Source of the DNA: Maribacter stanieri | Lineage (GTDB): Bacteria > Bacteroidota > Bacteroidia > Flavobacteriales > Flavobacteriaceae | Length of the DNA stretch: 64,000 bases | Assembly (NCBI RefSeq): GCF_900112245.1 | Contig: NZ_FOYX01000001.1 | Span: forward strand, 1,537,856 to 1,601,855 | Direction: 5' to 3' | Shown: positions 19,042 to 26,645 of the stretch, one piece after another | Position numbering within the stretch: the stretch's first letter is position 1 | Layout of the letters: each line of letters begins with the position of its first letter | Made by a program: the position numbers and the translations under genes | Notes under the pieces: generated by a model | What the model was told of the DNA's origin: nothing | Database searches by the model: none | Seen by the model: only the letters and a program-made list of their open reading frames with translations

Positions 19042-19911
19042 CTATTTTTTTAAACTGGTATAAAAAATGTTTCTCATTCGTTCAGGGCTAATAAATCCGG
19101 TTCCGAATTCAGCATCATATTTAGAAGAGATTGATGTATTCTTTTCTACCTGTTCTAGGGTGTCACCAGAGGCTATAGCCTTAATTATGCTTGCTTCTAT
19201 GGTTTTTAGCATTTCAAGGTAGGTTATTAATTTTTGCTTGTTTGAGGGTCTGCCATGACCAGGTATGATTATAGTATCATCATCAATAACCATAATCGCT
19301 TTTTCTATAGCTGCTATATAACCTTCAACACTACCGCCATTCTTTAAGTCCATATAAGGATATCGACCAGAAAAATAAGTGTCACCCATATGAAGTACAT
19401 TGTTTTTGACAAAATAAATCATTGCATCACTATTTGTATGGGCATTATGTACGTGAAATGCCATTATGGTTTCATCGTTTTCAAACAATTGTAATTCTTC
19501 TGAAAAGGTAATTTCTGGTAAAATTTCTTCACCTAGTTCTGGTTGCTCTTCTAGCTTTTTCTCGAGACTTTTTCTAACATTATTTTGGGCGATTAGTATT
19601 GTGGATTCAGAATTAAACTCTGCATTACCACCTGTGTGGTCACCATGTAAATGTGTATTTATTAAATATTTTAATGGTTTGTCGGTAATGCTTGAGATAG
19701 CTTGTTTTATTTTAGGACTTAATCTGGCAAATTGATCGTCTATCATAAAACTGTGGTTACCGTTAACATAGAGACCAATATTTCCTCCTTGACCAGTAAG
19801 CATATATACTTCGCTAGTAAGCGTGTCAATTGTAATGGTAACTTCTTTCTCTTGACTCCAGCAAATAGAGTGAATTAGAAGAAGTGTAATAAGTAAGTTT
19901 AAATGTTTCAT
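19042..19911 (-). CDS. Secreted metallo-beta-lactamase-fold hydrolase
   Basis: This 289-residue protein has a signal peptide (about 1-19) and a complete metallo-beta-lactamase fold. The zinc ligands are visible as HLHGDH (H87, H89, D91, H92), H158 in HNAHTN, D177 in HMGDTYF and H219 in IPGHGRP. The arrangement resembles class B-like periplasmic hydrolases and quinoprotein relay (SoxH-like) proteins. True beta-lactamase activity cannot be claimed from sequence. It is transcribed alone, divergent from the heme O synthase gene and convergent with tonB. Confidence 0.85.
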   Translation of the reverse strand: MKHLNLLITLLLIHSICWSQEKEVTITIDTLTSEVYMLTGQGGNIGLYVNGNHSFMIDDQFARLSPKIKQAISSITDKPLKYLINTHLHGDHTGGNAEFNSESTILIAQNNVRKSLEKKLEEQPELGEEILPEITFSEELQLFENDETIMAFHVHNAHTNSDAMIYFVKNNVLHMGDTYFSGRYPYMDLKNGGSVEGYIAAIEKAIMVIDDDTIIIPGHGRPSNKQKLITYLEMLKTIEASIIKAIASGDTLEQVEKNTSISSKYDAEFGTGFISPERMRNIFYTSLKK

Positions 19912-19944
19912 TTTTAAGTGTTAAAGTGTTAATTTCTTGGCTTT

Positions 19945-19952
19945 CAAATATA
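19945..19952 (-). promoter_or_regulatory. Minus-7 box (TATATTTG, minus strand) for the beta-lactamase-fold gene
   Basis: Read on the minus strand this is TATATTTG, an exact TAnnTTTG, placed 33 bases before the ATG at 19911. No minus-33 TTG is seen at the right distance. Confidence 0.35.
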
Positions 19953-19972
19953 CTAGAAATAAAGGTTTAAGG

Positions 19973-20003
19973 TTGCAGAAATATAGTAGGGGGGTTATCT
20001 TTG
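19973..20003 (+). promoter_or_regulatory. Full promoter for the heme O synthase / oxidase operon
   Basis: TTG at 19973-19975, a 20-base spacer, then TATCTTTG at 19996-20003 fit the Bacteroidota consensus exactly. Transcription should begin near 20008. An in-frame TTG codon at 20001 sits inside the minus-7 box and so cannot be the translation start; ATG at 20022 is the first usable start. Confidence 0.7.
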
Positions 20004-20021
20004 CAGACCTATTTAAAAAAT

Positions 20022-20924
20022 ATGAAAACGGCTATTGGTTCGATGAAAAATAATGCACTTGCATTGTTATTTACCGATTTTAAGGAAATTACCAAGGCTA
20101 GATTGGCTATTAGTGTCGTTTTTTCATCCATTGCAGGCTATTTCTTAGGAGCCTACGAAATTCAATGGTTTCAAGTTTTCTTATTGGCATTTGGCGGTTA
20201 TTGTATGGTAGGGGCTAGCAATGCCTATAACCAGGTTATTGAGAAAGATTTAGATGCTTTAATGAAGCGTACTAAAAATAGACCTATACCCGCTGGTCGT
20301 ATGACGGTTAATTTCGCCATGACTATTGCGGTTGTATTGACCTTGCTTGGTATTTTATCGTTATATCTGTTAAACCCTAAAACAGCAATGTTTGGGGCTA
20401 TTTCTATATTTCTTTATACCAGCGTGTATACCCCGTTAAAAACCATTACTCCTTTGGCGGTATTTGTTGGAGCCATACCAGGAGCAATTCCTTTTATGTT
20501 GGGTTGGGTAGCAGCCACCGATGATTTTGGTATTGAGCCGGGTACCTTGTTTATGATTCAATTCTTTTGGCAATTCCCACATTTTTGGGCACTGGGGTGG
20601 ATGTTAGATGATGATTATAGAAGTGGTGGTTTTAAAATGTTGCCAACAGGTAAAAAAGATGCGGCTACTGTGCTTCAAATTATAATGTACACTATTTGGA
20701 TGATGGCGGTTTCCGTAATTCCTGTTTTTGGAATTACGGGTAGATTACAGTTGTCTGTAGTAGCAGCGGTAATAATCTTTTTAATGGGTGCGGTAATGTT
20801 AGGATTCGCTTTTCAACTTTACAGAAAAAAGGACAATGTTTCAGCAAGAAAATTAATGTTAGCAAGCGTTAGTTATATAACATTGATGCAAATTGTTTAC
20901 GTAATAGATAAATTTTTAGCTTAA
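20022..20924 (+). CDS. ctaB: Heme O synthase (protoheme IX farnesyltransferase)
   Basis: This polytopic UbiA-family prenyltransferase (300 residues from the chosen start) adds a farnesyl group to heme B to give heme O, the precursor of heme A for the terminal oxidase. It has about eight to nine membrane helices. The polyprenyl-binding motif is NAYNQVIEKDLDALMKRT, followed by NRPIPAGR. The ATG at 20022 is preferred because the upstream TTG lies inside the minus-7 box. The subunit III gene starts 2 bases after its stop, so it heads the oxidase assembly operon. Confidence 0.95.
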   Translation: MKTAIGSMKNNALALLFTDFKEITKARLAISVVFSSIAGYFLGAYEIQWFQVFLLAFGGYCMVGASNAYNQVIEKDLDALMKRTKNRPIPAGRMTVNFAMTIAVVLTLLGILSLYLLNPKTAMFGAISIFLYTSVYTPLKTITPLAVFVGAIPGAIPFMLGWVAATDDFGIEPGTLFMIQFFWQFPHFWALGWMLDDDYRSGGFKMLPTGKKDAATVLQIIMYTIWMMAVSVIPVFGITGRLQLSVVAAVIIFLMGAVMLGFAFQLYRKKDNVSARKLMLASVSYITLMQIVYVIDKFLA

Positions 20925-20926
20925 TT

Positions 20927-21508
20927 ATGGATTTAACACAGGGAACTGAGGTAGAGAAGAATGCTAGGGCAAAGAAAATGATGCTATGGTTTGGTATCGT
21001 TAGCCTACTAATGGGTTTTGCAGGATGGACAAGTGCGTATATTGTAAGTAGCTCTAGAGAAGATTGGTCTAGTGATATTCTACTGCCTAATTCATTTTTG
21101 TATAGTACGTTAGCTATTATTGTAAGTAGCTTCTGCTATATGTTGGCTAAAAATGCCATTAAAAATGGGGAAAATGCTAAGGGTACTAAATGGTTGTGGA
21201 TTACGTTAGGTTTAGGAGTTCTATTTGTGGTTCTTCAGTTTTCTGGTTTTTCTCAGATGGTGGCAGATGGGTATTACTTTACAGGACCGACCAGTAGTAT
21301 AAAAGTTTCGTATATCTTTTTAATTGCTATGGTGCATGTTGTGCATGTTGTAGCAGGAATGATATCGCTATTGGTTGTATTATATAATCAAAACAAAGGA
21401 AAATATAGCACTGAAAACTATTTAGGTGTTACCTTAGGGGCAACATTTTGGCATTTTTTAGATTTATTATGGATCTATTTAGTGTTATTTATGTTCTTTG
21501 TAAAATAA
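20927..21508 (+). CDS. Cytochrome c oxidase subunit III, short form
   Basis: A 193-residue heme-copper oxidase subunit III protein with five membrane helices (roughly 20-40, 57-77, 88-108, 126-147, 167-190). The family motifs HVVHVVAG and FWHFLDLLWIYLV are near the C-terminus. Subunit III stabilises the oxidase and its proton uptake path. Its length is that of the five-helix quinol/caa3 type. A second, longer subunit III gene follows, so the organism may assemble both together, as is common in Bacteroidota, or use them in different oxidases. Confidence 0.92.
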   Translation: MDLTQGTEVEKNARAKKMMLWFGIVSLLMGFAGWTSAYIVSSSREDWSSDILLPNSFLYSTLAIIVSSFCYMLAKNAIKNGENAKGTKWLWITLGLGVLFVVLQFSGFSQMVADGYYFTGPTSSIKVSYIFLIAMVHVVHVVAGMISLLVVLYNQNKGKYSTENYLGVTLGATFWHFLDLLWIYLVLFMFFVK

Positions 21509-21566
21509 AATGTGAATCAAAATAAGTTTTGGGTCGAATTGCGTTTTTAAATAGTTCAAAAAAATG

Positions 21567-21574
21567 TAAATTTG
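21567..21574 (+). promoter_or_regulatory. Minus-7 box (TAAATTTG) before the long subunit III gene
   Basis: TAAATTTG is an exact TAnnTTTG, ending 30 bases before the ATG at 21605. The nearest TTG upstream (21539-21541) is 25 bases away, longer than usual, so an internal operon promoter is only a suggestion. Confidence 0.4.
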
Positions 21575-21604
21575 CTAAAGTTTTATTAAAACGATAACTA
21601 GTAT

Positions 21605-22579
21605 ATGAATTCTACGGTGACTACGGGAACGGAAACAAGCGTATGGGGTGGAGGTAATCAACCCTTAGGAGCAAGCTACGGTAAATTAATGATGTGGTTT
21701 TTCCTTGTGTCGGATGCGTTAACTTTCTCTGGATTTTTAGCGGCTTACGGCTTTTCAAGATTTAAATTTATAGAAACATGGCCAATTGCGGACGAGGTGT
21801 TTACACACGTTCCTTTCTTTCATGGAAATTATCCCATGATCTATGTTGCTTTTATGACCTTTATATTGATTATGTCATCGGTAACGATGGTGTTGGCAGT
21901 AGACGCTGGTCATAAAATGAAGCAAAATGCTGTTACATGGTATATGTTCGCTACTATCATTGGTGGTATTATTTTCGTAGGCTCACAAGCTTGGGAATGG
22001 GGTACTTTTATTAAAGGTGACCATGGTGCATTAGAAACTAAAGGTGGTAGAATATTGCAATTTGTAAAAGCAGATACAGGAGAAAGAGCTTCATTATCTG
22101 ATTTTGCAGCATCATTGCCTGGAGATAGGGTTATTCACGAAAGAAAAAATGGACTTTGGTTTTTTCAAGAGTCTGCTTTACCATCTGTTTCTTTAGAAGA
22201 AGTAGTTGAGGGTTTCAAGGCTGATTCTAATATTTTGATTAGAACGGAATTGATTAATGAGGAAGGTGAGAAAACGTTATTAGATAGAAAAGCATCATTG
22301 GCTAAATTGGCAGAGGCAACACAAGTTGTAGAAGGTGCTAATTTGATACATAATGAATACGGAAGCAGGTTATTCGCAGATTTCTTTTTCTTTATTACAG
22401 GTTTTCACGGTTTCCACGTATTCTCTGGTGTAGTTATCAATATTATAATTTTCTTTAATGTTATTATTGGTACATACGAAAGAAGAGGTCATTATGAAAT
22501 GGTTGAGAAAATCGGACTGTACTGGCACTTTGTAGATTTAGTTTGGGTATTTGTATTTACCTTCTTCTACTTGGTATAA
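21605..22579 (+). CDS. Cytochrome c oxidase subunit III, long form with soluble insert
   Basis: A 324-residue subunit III protein. Helices and motifs of the family are clear: LMMWFFLVSDALTFSGF near the start, GSQAWEW in the middle, and FITGFHGFHVFSG plus YWHFVDLVWVFVF at the end. Between the third helix and the fourth it carries about 110 mostly polar residues (about 135-245, from KGDHGALET to IHNEYGSR), not present in the short form encoded next door. This insert should face one side of the membrane; its role is unknown. The gene follows the short subunit III after 96 bases and precedes subunit IV. Confidence 0.92.
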   Translation: MNSTVTTGTETSVWGGGNQPLGASYGKLMMWFFLVSDALTFSGFLAAYGFSRFKFIETWPIADEVFTHVPFFHGNYPMIYVAFMTFILIMSSVTMVLAVDAGHKMKQNAVTWYMFATIIGGIIFVGSQAWEWGTFIKGDHGALETKGGRILQFVKADTGERASLSDFAASLPGDRVIHERKNGLWFFQESALPSVSLEEVVEGFKADSNILIRTELINEEGEKTLLDRKASLAKLAEATQVVEGANLIHNEYGSRLFADFFFFITGFHGFHVFSGVVINIIIFFNVIIGTYERRGHYEMVEKIGLYWHFVDLVWVFVFTFFYLV

Positions 22580-22632
22580 TCCTTTTTAAGAAAAACAGTA
22601 TTACGGTATATAGAATTTTAGATTAAAGTAAA

Positions 22633-23016
22633 ATGGCAGACGGACATAAATTAGAAATTTTTAGAGGACTTGTAAAGTTCAAATCTAACACACAGAAAAT
22701 CTGGGGAGTATTAGCTTTTTTAACCTTAATAACTGCAGTAGAAGTGGTGTTAGGTATTATAAAGCCAGAGTCTTTGACTGATACTTACGTATTGGGGATG
22801 AAAACGATCAACTGGATCTTTATCATTTTAACCTTGGTTAAGGCTTATTATATTGCTTGGGACTTTATGCACTTACGTGATGAGAAGTCTTCGTTAAGAA
22901 GAGCTATAGTTTGGACACCTATATTCTTGGTTATCTATTTAGTATTTATTCTTCTTGTAGAAGCAGATTATATCTATAACGTATATAAGGACGGCTTTGT
23001 AAGTTGGAATTTCTAA
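22633..23016 (+). CDS. Cytochrome c oxidase subunit IV family protein (caa3 type)
   Basis: A 127-residue protein with three hydrophobic helices (about 22-42, 58-78 and 95-115) and the family segment WIFIILTLVKAYYIAWDFMHL. It is the small prokaryotic subunit IV of caa3/bo-type oxidases and aids assembly of the CuB site. It ends just before a good terminator at 23035, so the subunit III-III-IV group forms one transcription unit. Confidence 0.9.
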   Translation: MADGHKLEIFRGLVKFKSNTQKIWGVLAFLTLITAVEVVLGIIKPESLTDTYVLGMKTINWIFIILTLVKAYYIAWDFMHLRDEKSSLRRAIVWTPIFLVIYLVFILLVEADYIYNVYKDGFVSWNF

Positions 23017-23034
23017 GTTATAATTAACAGAATT

Positions 23035-23062
23035 AAAAGACGGTTTTATAACCGTCTTTTTT
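23035..23062 (+). terminator. Rho-independent terminator after cytochrome oxidase subunit IV
   Basis: A perfect 11-bp stem (23035-23045 with 23050-23060) with GACGG core and a TTAT loop runs into a T-rich tract. Confidence 0.9.
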
Positions 23063-23141
23063 ATTTTTGTAAAGTTTGTATTTTAATACTTATTCTTTGG
23101 GTTGCTTTCTAAATTGCAGCCGTAACTTGTCTTCTTGATAT

Positions 23142-23771
23142 ATGAAAAAGACCTTTGTTCTTGTTGTCTTATTTGTGCTTCCTATAGTAGCATATTTATT
23201 CTTTGCTTCTGGGGTTACAAATTTTGGTAAACTAGCACAGCTAACAAAAGATGTGCATGAAATAGATTTTTCTGATCAAGCTCAGTTGAAGGGTAAAATA
23301 ACCGTTCTAGGTTTTTTAGGTTCAGATGTGGAAGGTAGAAAGGGTAATGCCTTTAACTTGAATCAAAAAATATACAAAAGGTTTTACGAGTTTGGGGATT
23401 TTCAATTTGTAATGTTAATTTCTAAAGATCAAGAAAGTGAAGTAGAAGCTCTCAAAACTGAACTAGCTACTTTAGCTGATAATGACAAATGGAATTTTGT
23501 TTATGCAAGTGATGAGCAAATAAATTCTATTTTCAAAAGCCTCAAAACTGATATTGAGCTGGATGCTAAATATAGTACGCCCTATGTTTTTATCGTAGAT
23601 AAAGATTTAACTCTTAGAGGAAGGTCTAATGATGAGGATGATGGAACAAAATATGGTTTTAATTCAAATTCTGTTGCAGATTTGAACAATAAAATGGTAG
23701 ACGATGTTAAAATTATTTTAGCAGAATACCGACTTGCTTTAAAAAAGAATAATCCTGATAGCGCTAAATAA
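23142..23771 (+). CDS. Membrane-anchored, Sco-like thioredoxin-fold protein lacking cysteines
   Basis: A 209-residue protein with one N-terminal membrane anchor (about 4-24). The rest has the layout of a Sco/thioredoxin fold: strand GKITVLGFLG (about 51-60), a helix and strand FQFVMLIS, and a late STPYVFIVDKD followed by LRGRS, which mirrors the VDKDGYLRSR end of the adjacent Sco protein. There is no cysteine anywhere in it, so it cannot bind copper or do disulfide exchange the way Sco does. Its stop overlaps the Sco ATG by one base (TAATG), implying coupled expression and a role in oxidase assembly. I infer a degenerate Sco paralogue; no function is established. Confidence 0.7.
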   Translation: MKKTFVLVVLFVLPIVAYLFFASGVTNFGKLAQLTKDVHEIDFSDQAQLKGKITVLGFLGSDVEGRKGNAFNLNQKIYKRFYEFGDFQFVMLISKDQESEVEALKTELATLADNDKWNFVYASDEQINSIFKSLKTDIELDAKYSTPYVFIVDKDLTLRGRSNDEDDGTKYGFNSNSVADLNNKMVDDVKIILAEYRLALKKNNPDSAK

Positions 23772-24502
23772 TGAATAAGAAATATACATACGTTTGGGTT
23801 TCTTTGATTGTTCTAATTTTTGGAATTATTGTAGTACCAAGAATAGTAGATACGGTATCATCTGGTTCTATAGTTGAAAATGATCGTTTAAATAATTCTA
23901 ACGCTACCAGTAGTCAGAAATTAGCTTATATTTTATTAGATGGTAAGCGACGAAAAGTACCTTCATTTGAATTTATTAATCAAGATAGTGTGTTGGTTTC
24001 TGATAAAGACTATCTAGGAAAAGTCTATGTGGTAGATTTCTTTTTTACAAGATGTCCTAGTATTTGTCCTGTAATGACTACCAATTTGGTAAGTGTGCAA
24101 AATCATTTTATAGGTGAAAAGGATTTTGCAATTGCTTCTTTTAGTATTACTCCTGATTTTGATACACCTGCAGTTCTAAGGGTGTATGTTGAAAAGTATG
24201 AAGTTAATAATGAAAATTGGAATCTAATGACGGGTGATCATGATTCTATTTATCAATTAGCAAATGCGGGTTTCAATATTTTCGCAGCGGAAATGCCAGA
24301 TGTACCTGGCGGATTTGAACACTCAGGGTTGTTTGCCTTAGTAGATAAAGATGGTTATTTACGTTCAAGAATAGATGAGTTTGGAAACCCTATCGTTTAT
24401 TATCGTGGAGCTATTTTAGAAGAAAAAGGAGCAAATGATCAAGGGGAAACCGAAGAGATAGGTATTTTAAAAGAGGATATTAAAAAATTGTTGGAAGAAT
24501 AA
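23771..24502 (+). CDS. SCO1/SenC copper chaperone for cytochrome oxidase
   Basis: A 243-residue membrane-anchored thioredoxin-fold protein (anchor about 7-25) that delivers copper to the CuA site of the oxidase. The metal-binding CxxxC is in FFFTRCPSICPVM (C95, C99), and the third ligand is H184 in GGFEHSGLF. ITPDFDTP and VDKDGYLRS are further family motifs. It is coupled to the cysteine-free paralogue upstream and lies 10 bases before the DUF420 gene, all inside the oxidase assembly cluster. Confidence 0.93.
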   Translation: MNKKYTYVWVSLIVLIFGIIVVPRIVDTVSSGSIVENDRLNNSNATSSQKLAYILLDGKRRKVPSFEFINQDSVLVSDKDYLGKVYVVDFFFTRCPSICPVMTTNLVSVQNHFIGEKDFAIASFSITPDFDTPAVLRVYVEKYEVNNENWNLMTGDHDSIYQLANAGFNIFAAEMPDVPGGFEHSGLFALVDKDGYLRSRIDEFGNPIVYYRGAILEEKGANDQGETEEIGILKEDIKKLLEE

Positions 24503-24512
24503 GAGTTTAGGT

Positions 24513-25046
24513 ATGCAAGGGAATGTAAAGGACGAGCGGAAATTTAATAAGTTAATAGCGGTGGTATCTATAATCATCCCTATTGTTGTGGCAATTCTCT
24601 TTGGAGTAAAATTACCTAATGTAGAACCTTTGTCGTTTTTACCTCCTATTTATGCTGCTATAAATGGGCTTACAGCTGTGTTGTTATTAGTTGCGGTTTG
24701 GGCTATAAAAAATGGAAAAGAAAAACTACATCAGAATTTAATGACCACCAATATAGTATTGTCTTTATTGTTTCTAGTGATGTATATCGCTTATCATATG
24801 ACTTCTGATTCTACGAGTTATGGTGGTGAAGGTGTAGTACGGTATGTTTACTTCTTTATTCTAATTACTCATATTGTCTTATCAATAGCATTAATTCCTT
24901 TAGTGCTAAGAACTTATGCAATGGCATATTTAAAGAAATTTGAAGATCACAGGGCGTTGGCTAAATATACTTTTCCTGTTTGGCTTTATGTTGCGGTAAC
25001 CGGTGTTGTAGTTTATTTAATGATATCTCCCTATTATGTATACTAA
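24513..25046 (+). CDS. DUF420 membrane protein, likely oxidase assembly factor (CtaM-like)
   Basis: A 177-residue protein with five hydrophobic helices. It has the DUF420 pattern of early PxxxAxxNGxxA (LPPIYAAINGLTAVLL) and conserved HQNLMTTN, HMTSDSTSYGG, ILITHIVLSI and HRALAKYTFPVWLYVAVTGVVVY segments; several histidines lie in or near the helices. DUF420 proteins accompany heme-copper oxidase genes, and in Bacillus and Staphylococcus CtaM is needed for heme A oxidase assembly. It overlaps the following small gene by 11 bases. Confidence 0.87.
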   Translation: MQGNVKDERKFNKLIAVVSIIIPIVVAILFGVKLPNVEPLSFLPPIYAAINGLTAVLLLVAVWAIKNGKEKLHQNLMTTNIVLSLLFLVMYIAYHMTSDSTSYGGEGVVRYVYFFILITHIVLSIALIPLVLRTYAMAYLKKFEDHRALAKYTFPVWLYVAVTGVVVYLMISPYYVY

Positions 25047-25254
25047 ACGAACATTATTAATTTTATTGATTTTGATATTATTGATTCCTTTTGATGCTGA
25101 TGCACAATGCGCTATGTGTAGAGCTGTATTAGAAAGTGAATCTTCTGGTAAAGCAGCAGAAGGTATTAATAATGGTATAGTTTATTTAATGGCGGTACCT
25201 TATATTTTGGTAGCTGGTCTTTTCTATTTTATCTATAGAAAAATGAGGGCTTAA
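25036..25254 (+). CDS. Small secreted/membrane CxxC protein of the oxidase cluster
   Basis: A 72-residue protein with an N-terminal signal or membrane segment (about 5-22), then CAMC at 25-28 directly after the likely cleavage point (DADAQ), a short polar stretch and a second helix (about 49-68) ending in a basic tail (YRKMRA). The CxxC would face the periplasm if the N-terminus is cleaved or inserts in the usual way. It overlaps the DUF420 gene by 11 bases and is the last gene of the oxidase block. I do not recognise a named family; a redox or metal (heme/copper) handling role is inference from the motif and context. Confidence 0.75.
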   Translation: MYTKRTLLILLILILLIPFDADAQCAMCRAVLESESSGKAAEGINNGIVYLMAVPYILVAGLFYFIYRKMRA

Positions 25255-25344
25255 TTCTCTTTCTATTATTTTTTTCTTCAAATAGTGTAACATTCTTCCG
25301 TTTGGTTAGTCTTATGATTGTGTAGTACTTGTATTGCATTCATC

Positions 25345-25369
25345 AATCAATCAATCTAATCAATCAATC
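25345..25369 (+). repeat. AATC tandem repeat in the leader of the exporter cluster
   Basis: Three copies of AATC, a single T, then three more copies of AATC occupy 25345-25369, ending two bases before the ATG of the first permease at 25372. The repeat lies where the 5' leader and ribosome landing site should be. Confidence 0.9.
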
Positions 25370-25371
25370 TT

Positions 25372-26619
25372 ATGTTCGACTTAGAACGTTGGCAAGAAAT
25401 ATTCGATACTATTCGCAAGAATAAGTTACGAACGTTTTTGACTGGACTATCAGTCGCTTCAGGAATTTTCATTCTAGTCATTTTATTAGGTTTTGGTCAA
25501 GGCATGCAAAATGGTATAGCCAAAGAATTTGAACAAGATGCAGCTACGAGTGTTTGGGTTTGGCCGGGAGTAACAACTAAAGAGTTTAAGGGTATGAACC
25601 CTGGTAGACCTATTCAATTCAGAAATGAAAACTTTGAAATTGCCAATGTATTATTTGAAGACCAAATAGAAAACAAATCCCCTCGGTTATTCGTAAGAGA
25701 TGTTTTTGTTAATTACGGTAGTGAATCTTTGGCTTATAATGTTCAAGGAGTATCTGGCGATTTTCAGTTTATTGAAAATGAGTTTATGACCGAAGGTAGA
25801 TTCTTAAATCTACAAGACATAGATTCTAAGGCTAAGGTGGCTATTATCAGTAATAAGATAAATAGAGAAGTATTTCAAGAACTAGATAGCCCTATTGGGG
25901 AGTTTTTAGACCTATCTGGCATTCCTTTTAAAATTGTTGGTATATATGGCGATATAGGAGGAGAACGTGAAGAAGATCGTATCTATATTCCTGTTACTAC
26001 CGCACAACAAGTTTTTAACGGTGCAGATCATTTAAATAATCTTTCCTACACATTACCTCCTGTAGAAGATTTTGAAACTGCAGTTGCGCAATCCATTAAA
26101 TTTAAAAATGACCTAAAGTCGTACTTGCAGAAAGTGCATACGGTTGCACCAGATGATACAAGTGCCATACAAGTATATAACCCTTTGGAAGAGGCTAAAC
26201 GTTTTTATGCCTTAATGGGTGGTATTAAGTTCTTCTTTTGGTTTGTAGGTGTGTGTACCATAATTGCCGGTATTGTAGGGGTAAGTAATATAATGCTCAT
26301 TGTGGTTAAAGAACGTACAAGAGAAATAGGTATTCGTAAAGCTTTAGGGGCAAAGCCATGGTCTATTGTTGGTATGATTTTGCACGAAGCCATTTTTATA
26401 ACTGCCATTGCAGGTTTTTCAGGTCTTATTTTAAGTATGGGGCTGTTGGAAATTGTAGGTCCACATGTAGAAGTGGATTATGTGTTGAATCCTTCTGTAA
26501 ACTTTAATGTAGCAATAACAACGGTATTCGTATTAATTTTTGCTGGAGCCATAGCAGGATTTTTCCCAGCTTGGCGAGCAGCAAAAATTCATGTTATAGA
26601 AGCGCTTAAAGACGAATAA
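25372..26619 (+). CDS. MacB/FtsX-type ABC exporter permease, copy 1
   Basis: A 415-residue permease with the MacB topology but no fused ATPase: one N-terminal helix (about 20-42, SVASGIFILVILLGFG), a periplasmic domain of about 220 residues, and three C-terminal helices (about 288-408) with the FtsX signature ISNIMLIVVKERTREIGIRKALGA (positions about 300-325). It opens with RWQEIFDTIRKNKLRTFLTG, the usual start of this family. Together with a partner permease and the ATPase at 29143, it should power export of a substrate through the membrane-fusion protein and TolC. It closely resembles the copy at 29837 (WQEI, NKLRTFLTG and GMQNG in the same places), so the two arose by duplication. Confidence 0.9.
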   Translation: MFDLERWQEIFDTIRKNKLRTFLTGLSVASGIFILVILLGFGQGMQNGIAKEFEQDAATSVWVWPGVTTKEFKGMNPGRPIQFRNENFEIANVLFEDQIENKSPRLFVRDVFVNYGSESLAYNVQGVSGDFQFIENEFMTEGRFLNLQDIDSKAKVAIISNKINREVFQELDSPIGEFLDLSGIPFKIVGIYGDIGGEREEDRIYIPVTTAQQVFNGADHLNNLSYTLPPVEDFETAVAQSIKFKNDLKSYLQKVHTVAPDDTSAIQVYNPLEEAKRFYALMGGIKFFFWFVGVCTIIAGIVGVSNIMLIVVKERTREIGIRKALGAKPWSIVGMILHEAIFITAIAGFSGLILSMGLLEIVGPHVEVDYVLNPSVNFNVAITTVFVLIFAGAIAGFFPAWRAAKIHVIEALKDE

Positions 26620-26645
26620 ATTTAAAGAATAATTAATAAATAGCC

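Noticed and set aside
19042-19911. Calling the metallo-beta-lactamase-fold protein an antibiotic resistance gene
   Set aside because: The fold and zinc ligands are clear, but they are shared by many hydrolases; no subclass-specific residues justify a resistance call.
25345-25369. AATC repeat as a CRISPR-like array
   Set aside because: Units are four bases long without spacers or cas genes nearby.
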